A stretch of DNA of 9,527 nt from Bacillota bacterium. Lineage in GTDB: Bacteria; Bacillota; Limnochordia; Darwinibacteriales; Darwinibacteriaceae. This document shows, in pieces, positions 1-6,532 of the stretch. How positions within the stretch are numbered: position 1 is the stretch's first letter; each line of letters opens with the position of its first letter. Both the position numbers and the translations under genes were made by a program. The notes beneath the pieces were generated by a model. That model searched no databases, was not told where the DNA came from, and saw nothing but the letters and a program-made list of their open reading frames with translations. Location: positions 1 to 9,527 of the forward strand of contig JAAZLY010000135.1 in assembly GCA_012799115.1 (NCBI GenBank), read 5' to 3'.

Positions 1-1
1 C

Positions 2-703
2 GGAGACGGAAGTGCTCTGGTTACAGGTGTGCTCTTAGCTTTGATTGTACCACCGAGCCTACCAAGCTGGATGATGATCTTGGGTGCAGTCTTTGCCATC
101 GCCATTGGTAAGATGATTTTTGGCGGTCTGGGACAGAACCCCTTTAACCCAGCTCTGATTGGAAGGGCCATTTTGGCGGTGTCATTCGTTACCGCCATGA
201 CTGCAAGTTGGGTTCCTCCTGTTGACACATTTACCTCTGCTACGCCTCTGATGCTTGGCGAGGGTGCAGTGAGCATACCGGATCTATTCTTCGGATCTGT
301 TGCAGGTTCTTTAGGCGAGACCTCGGCTTTGGCCATTCTGCTCGGTGGCATTTACCTCTTTTATCGAGGTTATCTAGATTACCGGGTTCCTGTCGGCATT
401 TTTGGGGCTGTAGTCGTTATGGCATTGGCCACAGGGCAAAGTCCGGTCTTCCATTTGTTGTCTGGTAGTGTCATGTTTGGTGCGATCTTTATGGCCACTG
501 ATCCAGTCACATCGCCTATCACGAAGATGGGTCGCTGGATCTTCGGTGTCGGCATTGGTCTTATCATTATGTTGATTCGGACGTGGGGAAGCCACACAGA
601 AGGCGTAGTCTATGCCATTCTCCTGATGAATGCTGCAACTCCGCTGATTAATCGTTGGACTCGTCCTCGAATCTATGGTCAAGGGGTGAAGATGAGTGAA
701 TGA
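2..703 (+). CDS. rnfD: Rnf complex subunit RnfD, 5'-truncated by the window edge
   Basis: Membrane subunit of the ion-translocating ferredoxin:NAD+ oxidoreductase (Rnf), homologous to NqrB. The frame is open to base 2, where it reads GDGSALVTG before a GTG at 29. That GTG is internal, so the true start lies upstream; 233 codons are visible against roughly 300-350 in full-length family members. Counting the GTG at 29 as residue 1, the visible part holds several hydrophobic helices, the family signature GGLGQNPFNPALIGRA (residues 32-47) and the flavinylation motif SATP with candidate FMN-bearing Thr72. In RnfD/NqrB proteins FMN is joined to this Thr by a phosphoester bond. The TGA stop at 701-703 lies inside the beginning of rnfG, so the two genes are translationally close. 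rnfC would be expected immediately upstream, following the usual C-D-G-E-A-B order. Identification is firm. Confidence 0.95.
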   Translation, partial: GDGSALVTGVLLALIVPPSLPSWMMILGAVFAIAIGKMIFGGLGQNPFNPALIGRAILAVSFVTAMTASWVPPVDTFTSATPLMLGEGAVSIPDLFFGSVAGSLGETSALAILLGGIYLFYRGYLDYRVPVGIFGAVVVMALATGQSPVFHLLSGSVMFGAIFMATDPVTSPITKMGRWIFGVGIGLIIMLIRTWGSHTEGVVYAILLMNAATPLINRWTRPRIYGQGVKMSE

Positions 704-1286
704 ATCCCTTAGAATGGTCGTTGTGCTAGCAATCATTGGCATGGTTTCTGCGGGTATTTTGTCTGTGGTTTACGGGACTACAAGTGTTATAATTGAAGAG
801 AACGCTGCCCGTGCCTTAGAAAGCGCCGTCTACGAAGTACTGCCAGGAACTGCCAGTGTTGAAATCATTAGACGACAGGCGAATGAACTGCGTGTTGATG
901 ATCCAAAAGAAATGCGGGAAGCAGAGCAGGAGACAACACTAATTTACCAGGGTCTCGATGCTCAAGGAAATGTACTTGGTTATGCTTTTGTTGGCGAGGC
1001 TAATGGATACGGTGGCGTGATCCGACTCTTAGTTGGTGTTGACGAAGCCACGGATCAAATTCTCAATGTTAAAGTCTTATCCCATAGTGAAACTCCAGGT
1101 CTAGGTGACCGGATTGAAGGAGAAGGTTTCCGTAATCGCTTTGTAGGTAAGACGGTGGAAGATCCCATTACTATTGGTCAAGACATTGATAACCTCTCTG
1201 GGGCCACTGTATCTGCAACGGCAGCAACCGATGCGATCCGCCGAGGCTTGAGTGAAGCGTTAGCAGCTTATAGGGGAGGAGAATAA
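696..1286 (+). CDS. rnfG: Rnf complex subunit RnfG (FMN-binding)
   Basis: Flavoprotein subunit of the Rnf complex, homologous to NqrC, anchored by one N-terminal membrane helix (about residues 7-27) with its FMN domain outside the cytoplasm. Family motifs are GYGGVIRLLVGVD, ETPGLGDRI and, near the C terminus, SGAT at residues 168-171, where Thr171 is the expected covalent FMN site. The length of 196 residues is normal for the family. The GTG at 696 is chosen because GGGGTG (683-688) sits 7 nt upstream. An in-frame ATG at 714 would remove only six residues and has no comparable ribosome binding site. The start overlaps the end of rnfD by 8 nt. The ApbE-like gene downstream in the same operon is the likely enzyme that flavinylates this protein. 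Confidence 0.95.
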   Translation: MNESLRMVVVLAIIGMVSAGILSVVYGTTSVIIEENAARALESAVYEVLPGTASVEIIRRQANELRVDDPKEMREAEQETTLIYQGLDAQGNVLGYAFVGEANGYGGVIRLLVGVDEATDQILNVKVLSHSETPGLGDRIEGEGFRNRFVGKTVEDPITIGQDIDNLSGATVSATAATDAIRRGLSEALAAYRGGE

Positions 1287-1288
1287 TT

Positions 1289-1888
1289 ATGTGGAAGGAC
1301 TTTGTGCGCGGTTTGTGGGCAGACAACCCCACATTCCGGCTGAATATTGGTCTTTGTCCCGTTTTGGCCGTGACAGTCAGTGCCCTAAATGGACTTTCCA
1401 TGGGTCTGGCAACGACCCTGGTCTTAATTTGCTCAAGTGCTCTAATCAGTCTCTTGAAGAACCTGATTCCTGCGAAGGTTCGAATTCCAGCCTTCATCAT
1501 TGTGATTGCGACCTTTGTAACGATCGTGGATCTGGTTATGCATGCTTATCTACCAGACTTGCATAGTGTGCTTGGCCTGTTTATTCCTCTCATTGTGGTA
1601 AACTGTATTGTATTAGGGCGTGCTGAAGCCTTTGCTGCGAAACACTCTGTGCTTCGCTCCGCTGTTGATGGAATCGGTATGGGCCTTGGCTTTACCTGGG
1701 CGTTAACCTTGCTTGGTGCCATTCGTGAACTTCTTGGCTCTGGTTCGTTATTTGGTATGGCTCTTCTGCCAGAAGGAGCCACAACACTGGGTATCATGTC
1801 CTTACCACCTGGAGCTTTTATCACACTGGGTCTATTGATGGCCATGATGAACATGATTACTGCCCGGCAAAAAAAGACGGCTAGCTAG
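1289..1888 (+). CDS. rnfE: Rnf complex subunit RnfE
   Basis: Integral membrane subunit (homologous to NqrD) of the Rnf ferredoxin:NAD+ oxidoreductase. The 199-residue protein is almost wholly hydrophobic, consistent with the six-helix fold of the RnfA/RnfE pair. It opens with a cytoplasm-type WKDFVRGLWADNP segment, followed by NIGLCPVLAV with Cys23 and, later, VVNCIVLGRAEAFA with Cys106. In Rnf and Nqr structures the equivalent cysteines of RnfA and RnfE together hold a [2Fe-2S] cluster inside the membrane, so the electron path seems intact. The ATG start has GGAGGA at 1275-1280. Only 2 nt separate it from the rnfG stop, and its own TAG stop merges into the Shine-Dalgarno site of rnfA. Confidence 0.95.
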   Translation: MWKDFVRGLWADNPTFRLNIGLCPVLAVTVSALNGLSMGLATTLVLICSSALISLLKNLIPAKVRIPAFIIVIATFVTIVDLVMHAYLPDLHSVLGLFIPLIVVNCIVLGRAEAFAAKHSVLRSAVDGIGMGLGFTWALTLLGAIRELLGSGSLFGMALLPEGATTLGIMSLPPGAFITLGLLMAMMNMITARQKKTAS

Positions 1889-1900
1889 GAGGAGACATCC

Positions 1901-2473
1901 ATGAGTTTGTTTACTATTTTACTCAGCGCACTGCTTGTCAACAACTTTGTCTTAGTGCGTTTCTTGGGAATTTGTCCCTTTATGGGTGTTTCCAAGGACG
2001 TTGATTCGGCCATTGGGATGGGGTTAGCTACGACCTTTGTTATGGTTGTTGCCGCCGCCGCCACATGGCTCATCCAATGGTTTATCTTAGAACCACTTGG
2101 ATTACCGTTTTTACAGACACTCTCCTTTATCTTGGTCATTGCATCCATGGTTCAGTTGGTGGAAATGTTCTTGCATAAGACCAGTCCTGGTCTATATCGG
2201 GCTATGGGTATTTTCCTACCCTTGATCACAACCAACTGTGCGATTCTTGGCTTTGCGATCATGGGAGTGCAAAATTCCTATTCTTTCATTGAGACCGTGA
2301 TTTTTGGACTCGGTGCAGGCCTTGGCTTTACCCTGGCCTTGATGCTTATGGCAGGTATTCGTGAGGAGATGCAGTTTGCAGATATTCCCAAACCTCTCAG
2401 AGGTGTTGGTATTGCATTTATTGTTGCCGGCCTATTGTCTCTAGCCTTTGGAGGCTTTGCCGGACTTGTCTAG
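1901..2473 (+). CDS. rnfA: Rnf complex subunit RnfA
   Basis: Integral membrane subunit (homologous to NqrE), the inverted-topology partner of RnfE. It has 190 residues and six predicted helices. It begins MSLFTILLSALLVNNFVLVR and carries FLGICPFMG with Cys25 and LITTNCAILG with Cys113, the two cysteines expected to ligate the shared intramembrane [2Fe-2S] cluster. The motif GLGFTLALMLMAGIRE in the second half is also typical. The ATG start follows AGGAGGA at 1887-1893, which overlaps the stop codon of rnfE. Length and motifs match the family with no sign of damage. Confidence 0.96.
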   Translation: MSLFTILLSALLVNNFVLVRFLGICPFMGVSKDVDSAIGMGLATTFVMVVAAAATWLIQWFILEPLGLPFLQTLSFILVIASMVQLVEMFLHKTSPGLYRAMGIFLPLITTNCAILGFAIMGVQNSYSFIETVIFGLGAGLGFTLALMLMAGIREEMQFADIPKPLRGVGIAFIVAGLLSLAFGGFAGLV

Positions 2474-2494
2474 TCTAGTTAGGAGGGGTTTTCA

Positions 2495-3322
2495 TTGAAT
2501 ACTACGATTGTTTCCCTCGTTAGTATGGGTGCTATGTCGGCTCTATTCGCCTTTGGGCTGGCTATAGCTTCCAAGAAGTTTCATGTGGAGACCGACCCCC
2601 GGGTTCAAGAGATTGAAGAAGTGTTACCTGGGGTAAACTGCGGGGCCTGTGGCTTTGCTGGATGTAGCGCCTTCGCGGAAGGTGTTGCTGGTGGCGAGGC
2701 ACGAGTCAACGGCTGTCCTGTAGGCGGTGCCGCAGTGGCGAAGTTGGTTGCGGCCATTATGGGTGTCGAAAGTGACGGCCTCAAGCGGAGAGTAGCCCAA
2801 GTATTGTGCAAGGGCGGTCATACCGAAGCCAAAGAGCGGGGCGGTTATGATGGGCCAAAGGATTGCCGAATTGCCCATGCTACCCAGGGCGGCGATAAGG
2901 CCTGTTCCTATGGATGCCTAGGCTATGGTTCCTGTGTTGCGGCCTGTCAATTTGGCGCTATGTATATGGACGAGAACGGTCTACCTGTTGTCATCGAAGA
3001 AAATTGCACCGCATGTGGTAAATGCGTAGACGCCTGTCCCCGAGATATTATCATGCTCGTTGATGAGGAACAAGGTGTGCATATTCGCTGCCGGTCACTT
3101 CTCACCGGTCGCTTTGTAAGACAGGTCTGTTCGGTGGGTTGTATTGCATGTCAACGTTGCGTGAAGGTTTGTCCTACCGGTGCCATCTATATGGAAGATA
3201 ATCTAGCGCGCATTAATTATGATAAGTGTACCAACTGTCAGGCCTGTGTCGAGGTATGTCCTATGAATACCATCGACTGGCAGGAGGGCAAGGGGATTTT
3301 GGACAAAGTTGCTGTTGGTTAA
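2495..3322 (+). CDS. rnfB: Rnf complex subunit RnfB, polyferredoxin of the extended clostridial type
   Basis: Iron-sulfur subunit that accepts electrons from reduced ferredoxin and passes them into the membrane part of Rnf. It has 275 residues: an N-terminal membrane helix (about 4-25), then a 4Fe-4S domain with Cys49, 52, 57 and 74, then Cys105 and Cys124. These are followed by ferredoxin-like motifs at Cys137/141/147/151, Cys171/174/177/181, Cys212/216/219/222/226 and Cys245/248/251/255, plus Cys199. There are exactly 24 cysteines, enough for six [4Fe-4S] clusters, although the pairing of ligands is my inference. This is richer than the short proteobacterial RnfB and resembles acetogen and clostridial forms. 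The start is TTG at 2495, supported by AGGAGGGG (2481-2488) 6 nt upstream; no ATG fits. Confidence 0.95.
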   Translation: MNTTIVSLVSMGAMSALFAFGLAIASKKFHVETDPRVQEIEEVLPGVNCGACGFAGCSAFAEGVAGGEARVNGCPVGGAAVAKLVAAIMGVESDGLKRRVAQVLCKGGHTEAKERGGYDGPKDCRIAHATQGGDKACSYGCLGYGSCVAACQFGAMYMDENGLPVVIEENCTACGKCVDACPRDIIMLVDEEQGVHIRCRSLLTGRFVRQVCSVGCIACQRCVKVCPTGAIYMEDNLARINYDKCTNCQACVEVCPMNTIDWQEGKGILDKVAVG

Positions 3323-3334
3323 GGGAGGATTTCT

Positions 3335-4363
3335 GTGAGTGGGCATGTCAATAGAGGGCACTCGTTCGTAGTATTTGTTGTACTCATTGGTGTCGGTTTA
3401 GTCACACTTCTGGGCTACTATTTCGGGTATGTACCGTATCTTCAAGCAGGTAGCACAAGTACGCAGAAGACAACCCTACTCATGGACACTGTTGTTGACA
3501 TTCGCGTGGACGGGCGAAATCCTGAGGTATTGATTGAAAACGTCTTCGACACGGTGGAAGACCTTGAGGGAATGTTGTCCCGTTTCATTGCGGACAGTGA
3601 GATTTCGGAGATTAATCGCAGGGCTGGCCAGTGGGTGAAGGTTAGCCCCCTCACCCTAGAGGTGATTGAGCTCGGTCTAGAACTGGGAGCTTTGACTGGT
3701 GGAGCTTTTGATATCACCATTGGGGCTGTTTTAGATCTATGGGGATTTGGGTCAGGGGAGTATTATGTACCTACCGAAGAAGAACTTCAGTCTGTCCTGG
3801 CAACAGTTGACTACAGGAACGTTGAAGTAGACAAGGGCAAAAGCCAAGTTCGGATTCCCCGTGGTACTGTCCTTGACTTGGGGGGAATTGCCAAGGGTCA
3901 TATCGTCGATCAGGGTATTCAGATCTTGCGTAATGCCAGAGTCGAACGGGCCTTTATCAATGCCGGTGGTGACATTTCTGCCATTGGACGTCGCCAGGAT
4001 AATCAGGCCTGGCGTGTGGGCGTTCAAGACCCTGAAAATCCTTCGGAGATTCGTTTCATTCTTCCCCTAGATGATCAGAGTGTTGTAACTTCAGGCGATT
4101 ATCAGCGCTTCTTCACCTATGAAGATGTGCGTTATCATCATATTATCGACCCCCGGACAGGCTACCCAGCACGGGGAGTTACAAGTGTCACGATTGTAGG
4201 CGATAACTCCGCTACCTGCGATGCTTTATCCACAGCCGTTTTTGTGTTAGGATGGAAGGAAGGACGCGAGTTAGTCGAACGCGTCCCAGATGTGGAAGCA
4301 ATTATCGTGAGTTCCACCGATGTCTGGATTTCCCCAGGCTTGGCGAAGGTGGTAACTCGGTAG
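3335..4363 (+). CDS. apbE: FAD:protein FMN transferase (ApbE family), membrane-anchored
   Basis: Enzyme that cleaves FAD and attaches the FMN half to Ser/Thr of target proteins, here most likely RnfD and RnfG encoded just upstream. Family motifs occur in order: LMDT (49-52, where many members have a Gly-Thr), GGAFDIT (122-128), LWGFG (135-139), DLGGIAKG (181-188), NAGGD (209-213), VTSGDYQRFF (251-260), HHIIDPRTGYPA (268-279, with Asp272 a probable Mg2+ ligand) and a TCDALSTAVFVLG segment. A hydrophobic helix at about residues 11-36 anchors it outside the membrane. No lipobox cysteine follows that helix, so it is not a lipoprotein as many ApbE proteins are. It has 342 residues, normal for the family. 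The GTG start at 3335 has AGGGAGGA at 3322-3329, beginning at the last base of the rnfB stop codon. Specificity for Rnf is inferred from context. Confidence 0.93.
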   Translation: MSGHVNRGHSFVVFVVLIGVGLVTLLGYYFGYVPYLQAGSTSTQKTTLLMDTVVDIRVDGRNPEVLIENVFDTVEDLEGMLSRFIADSEISEINRRAGQWVKVSPLTLEVIELGLELGALTGGAFDITIGAVLDLWGFGSGEYYVPTEEELQSVLATVDYRNVEVDKGKSQVRIPRGTVLDLGGIAKGHIVDQGIQILRNARVERAFINAGGDISAIGRRQDNQAWRVGVQDPENPSEIRFILPLDDQSVVTSGDYQRFFTYEDVRYHHIIDPRTGYPARGVTSVTIVGDNSATCDALSTAVFVLGWKEGRELVERVPDVEAIIVSSTDVWISPGLAKVVTR

Positions 4364-4371
4364 GAAGGGAG
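4363..4371 (+). promoter_or_regulatory. Ribosome binding site that decides the trxB start
   Basis: The purine stretch GGAAGGGAG begins at the last base of the ApbE-family gene's stop codon. It is about 8 nt from ATG 4380 but runs into GTG 4371, which makes the ATG the probable initiation codon. Confidence 0.6.
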
Positions 4372-4379
4372 TGAGCCGC

Positions 4380-5294
4380 ATGTATGATGTGGCGATCATT
4401 GGAGGTGGGCCGGCTGGCCTATCTGCAGGTATTTATGCAGCAAGAGCGAACTTGAAGACGGTCATTGTTGAACGGGGCCTCTATGGCGGGCAAATGCAAA
4501 ATACCCTAGACATTGAGAATTATCCGGGTTTTGAGAATATAGAAGGACCACAGCTTTCAGAGCATATGTACAACCAAGCCCTCAAGGTTGGCGTGGAGTG
4601 GAAATATGGTGATGTGACCAGCGTTGAGCTCGAGGGGCAACCCAAGTTGCTCAAGTTTGGCGATGAGGTTTTGCAGGCCAAGAGCGTGATCATTGCCAGC
4701 GGAGCGACCCCCCGCCCATTAGGAGTTCCTGGCGAGGCTGAGTTCACCGGACGTGGGCTGTCGTATTGTGCAACCTGTGATGGTGCTCTCTATAAAGGCG
4801 CTGATGTGGCTGTAGTTGGCGGCGGAGACTCTGCTATCAAAGAGGCTTTGCTCTTAACTCGCTATGCCAGCACCGTGACGGTGATTCACCGCCGAGACGC
4901 TCTCCGGGCCACCGGCATCTTGCAGAATCGGGCCTTTGCCAATTCGAAGATCAGGTTTAAATGGGATTCGGTTGTCGAGCGCGTTGAGGGTGATACTCGC
5001 GTCAACGGAGTTCTGATTCGTAATGTGAAGGACAACTCCAACGAAGTACTGGCTGTTAAGGGTGTCTTCATCTATGTTGGCGTGGATCCCGTCACAGACT
5101 TCCTGGCAGGAAGCAAGGTCCTTGACGATGAGGGGTACATTCCCACTGGATTTGACATGGCGACATCGATTCCCGGAGTGTTTGCAGCAGGAGATGTGAG
5201 GGCAACCTCTATTAGGCAGATCATTTCTGCCGCAAGCGAGGGAGCGACCGCAGCTCTGCACGCTTATGATTTTGTGGAATCACTCAGCAACTGA
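4380..5294 (+). CDS. trxB: Thioredoxin reductase (NADPH-type)
   Basis: Flavoenzyme that passes electrons from NADPH through FAD to a Cys pair and on to thioredoxin or a thioredoxin-like protein in the cytoplasm. Numbered from ATG 4380, the protein has 304 residues. It shows an FAD-binding GGGPAGLSAG near the N terminus, redox motif CATC (Cys130, Cys133), a second nucleotide-binding loop GGGDSA (147-152), HRRDALRA beginning at residue 170 (the basic signature for the NADPH 2'-phosphate), and a C-terminal FAD motif containing AAGDVR. The ATG at 4380 is preferred to the in-frame GTG at 4371: the Shine-Dalgarno stretch GGAAGGGAG (4363-4371) lies about 8 nt before the ATG but overlaps the GTG. It follows the ApbE gene by 16 nt and so probably belongs to the Rnf transcript. 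No thioredoxin gene lies within the window. Confidence 0.93.
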   Translation: MYDVAIIGGGPAGLSAGIYAARANLKTVIVERGLYGGQMQNTLDIENYPGFENIEGPQLSEHMYNQALKVGVEWKYGDVTSVELEGQPKLLKFGDEVLQAKSVIIASGATPRPLGVPGEAEFTGRGLSYCATCDGALYKGADVAVVGGGDSAIKEALLLTRYASTVTVIHRRDALRATGILQNRAFANSKIRFKWDSVVERVEGDTRVNGVLIRNVKDNSNEVLAVKGVFIYVGVDPVTDFLAGSKVLDDEGYIPTGFDMATSIPGVFAAGDVRATSIRQIISAASEGATAALHAYDFVESLSN

Positions 5295-5309
5295 TTAGGA
5301 TAAATTTCC

Positions 5310-5355
5310 CCTCCCCGGCCGATACTATCTCCATGAGGCCGTGGGAGGTATTTTT
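5310..5355 (+). terminator. Intrinsic-terminator-like hairpin that also holds the next gene's ribosome binding site
   Basis: Bases 5310-5320 (CCTCCCCGGCC) pair with 5337-5348 (GGCCGTGGGAGG) in an 11-bp stem that is nearly all G-C, with one bulged T at 5342 and a 16-nt loop. The stem is followed directly by TATTTTTA (5349-5356). This is the layout of a rho-independent terminator and it lies 16 nt after the trxB stop, so it may end the Rnf operon. The same 3' arm contains GGGAGGT (5343-5349), the Shine-Dalgarno site of the M23-domain gene starting at 5356, so in RNA the site would be masked when the hairpin forms. The large loop is longer than ideal for a terminator. Whether it terminates, controls translation or both is not decidable from sequence alone. 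Confidence 0.55.
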
Positions 5356-6204
5356 ATGCGCGTAATCCGAAGATGGTTTATCCATGCATTGGTGATCTTA
5401 ATGCTCATCGCTCCTGCAGTAGCAGAGGCTCGCTTGCTCAGACGAGGCATGCGGGGACAGGATGTCCTTTCTCTCCAGCACATACTCGTTGATCTAGGGT
5501 ATGATCTGGTCCTGGATGGTGCCTTTGGCTCGGAGACAGAGGACGCCGTAAGAAGCCTTCAAGCCGCTATGGGGCTCACAGTCGATGGTCTCGTCGGCGA
5601 AAAGACCCGGGACAAGCTTGCAGAGCTCCAGGCCAGCATTGTGCTTCACACCGTCCAGAAGGGGGATAATTTGACAAAGCTGGCCAAGGAATATGACACA
5701 GTGGTGCGGAACATCATCCTCTATAACGGCCTCAAAGACCCGGATCATATCCTACCTGGCCAGGTCCTTTACATTCCCACCAACAGTGTACCCGCCCTGG
5801 GGCTCTTGCCCCTACGGAGAGTGACGATGCAGTGGCCCGTAGAGGGACGCATTAGTTCTGGCTATGGGTATCGTACTCATCCGGTCTCGAACACCAAGCA
5901 TTTCCATGGTGGGATCGATATCGTTGCACCCGAAGGGACCAAGGTCCAAGCGGCCGCTTCAGGCAAGGTATCAAGCGTGGGGAACCGAGGTAACTATGGT
6001 TTGTCGGTGGTGATAGAGCATGCAGGTGGTGTCACAACCTGGTATGGTCATGTCTCCAAGGTCTCGGTAAAGGTCGGCGAACAGGTAAAACAGGGTCAAA
6101 CCATTGCCCTAGTGGGTAGCACTGGCCTTGTCACTGGACCGCACCTGGATTTTCGGATCAAAATAGGGGACCAGACTGTGGACCCCTTGGAATGGCTACC
6201 TTGA
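5356..6204 (+). CDS. Secreted cell-wall protein: peptidoglycan-binding domain, LysM and M23 (LytM) domain
   Basis: Exported protein of 282 residues, probably a peptidoglycan endopeptidase or a regulator of one. A signal peptide (basic MRVIRR, hydrophobic core about 8-22, likely cut near AVAEA at 21-25) is followed by a PG_binding_1-type domain (about 28-92, with DGAFGSET and VDGLVG). Next comes a LysM domain (about 97-141, from HTVQKGDNLTKLA to PGQVLYIP) and an M23 domain (about 160-282). In that domain the HxxxD zinc motif (His184, Asp188), the WYGH histidine (His232) and the first histidine of HxH (His263) are present. The second histidine of HxH is Asp265 (HLDF in place of HLHF). ATG 5356 is chosen because GGGAGGT (5343-5349) stands 6 nt upstream; the in-frame GTG at 5341 would sit ahead of that site. 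The gene lies directly behind the terminator-like hairpin. Confidence 0.9.
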   Translation: MRVIRRWFIHALVILMLIAPAVAEARLLRRGMRGQDVLSLQHILVDLGYDLVLDGAFGSETEDAVRSLQAAMGLTVDGLVGEKTRDKLAELQASIVLHTVQKGDNLTKLAKEYDTVVRNIILYNGLKDPDHILPGQVLYIPTNSVPALGLLPLRRVTMQWPVEGRISSGYGYRTHPVSNTKHFHGGIDIVAPEGTKVQAAASGKVSSVGNRGNYGLSVVIEHAGGVTTWYGHVSKVSVKVGEQVKQGQTIALVGSTGLVTGPHLDFRIKIGDQTVDPLEWLP

Positions 6205-6214
6205 TAGTGCCGGG

Positions 6215-6472
6215 CTATTTGATCAGGTGACTGAGGGATTGCAGAAGATCTTCAACTGCCTCCATACTTCCATCATCATCGAGGGCTTGCTGAATGCAGG
6301 CCTTGGAGTGCGTTGTGAAAATCGCCTTTGCAACTCCGCCCAAGGCGGCTCGAGCGGCAGCCACCTGTGTTAGGATTTCGCTACATGATTGCTCCTCTTC
6401 TACCATGCGCTGCAAACCCCGCACCTGACCTTCGATTCGTTTTAAGCGCTGAATCAACTTTGCTTTCTCCAT
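6215..6472 (-). CDS. CsoR-family metal-sensing transcriptional repressor
   Basis: Small all-helical DNA-binding repressor of the CsoR/RcnR/FrmR (DUF156) family, 85 residues, a usual length. The conserved opening LIQRLKRIEGQVRGLQRMVE is intact. The metal-site fingerprint is Cys30, His55 and Cys59. The spacing of 25 and 4 residues is the same as Cys36-His61-Cys65 of the copper sensor CsoR of Mycobacterium tuberculosis. RcnR has His and not Cys at the last position, and CstR-type persulfide sensors lack the His, so Cu(I) sensing is the best guess, not proven. No copper ATPase, copper chaperone or other obvious target lies in the window. It converges on the M23-domain gene with 10 nt between stops and diverges from the nitrilase-like gene. 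A near-consensus promoter lies upstream; a GGGAGA ribosome binding site (complement of 6485-6490) is 12 nt from the ATG, somewhat far. Confidence 0.92.
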   Translation of the reverse strand: MEKAKLIQRLKRIEGQVRGLQRMVEEEQSCSEILTQVAAARAALGGVAKAIFTTHSKACIQQALDDDGSMEAVEDLLQSLSHLIK

Positions 6473-6499
6473 AGTCTAGCCAAATCTCCCTTCGCCCTG

Positions 6500-6528
6500 A
6501 TCATACTTGGTCTTTTCCCCAGTGTCAA
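6500..6528 (-). promoter_or_regulatory. Sigma-A-type promoter for the CsoR-family gene
   Basis: On the minus strand, TTGACA (complement of 6523-6528, a perfect -35) is followed after exactly 17 bp by TATGAT (complement of 6500-6505, five of six matches to the -10 consensus). Transcription would begin near 6493, about 20 nt before the ATG. Within the spacer an imperfect inverted repeat, ACTTGG (6505-6510) and CCCAGT (6518-6523), is a possible operator for autoregulation; it does not match the classic GC-rich CsoR box, so that part is conjecture. Confidence 0.75.
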
Positions 6529-6532
6529 ATGC

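Noticed and set aside
29..31. GTG as the start of rnfD
   Set aside because: The frame is open to the window edge and the residues before it (GDGSALVTG) fit RnfD, so this codon is internal.
374..742. Minus-strand open frame over rnfD and rnfG
   Set aside because: It is antisense to well-supported genes, has no family features and no ribosome binding site that stands out; other minus-strand frames over the Rnf block are likewise shadows.
5152..5157. Perfect TTGACA inside trxB
   Set aside because: No -10-like hexamer lies 16-18 bp downstream; it is part of the coding sequence for Phe-Asp-Met.
5272..5301. Possible promoter TTGTGG-18-TAGGAT before the M23-domain gene
   Set aside because: Both boxes are poor matches to the consensus and the -35 part is inside trxB; no better than chance.
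5341..5343. GTG as start of the M23-domain gene
   Set aside because: It would precede the GGGAGGT ribosome binding site and add residues in front of a good signal peptide; ATG 5356 fits better.
6204..6218. ATAG/CTAT inverted repeat between the M23 and CsoR-family stop codons as a two-way terminator
   Set aside because: Only four base pairs and no T-tract on either strand.
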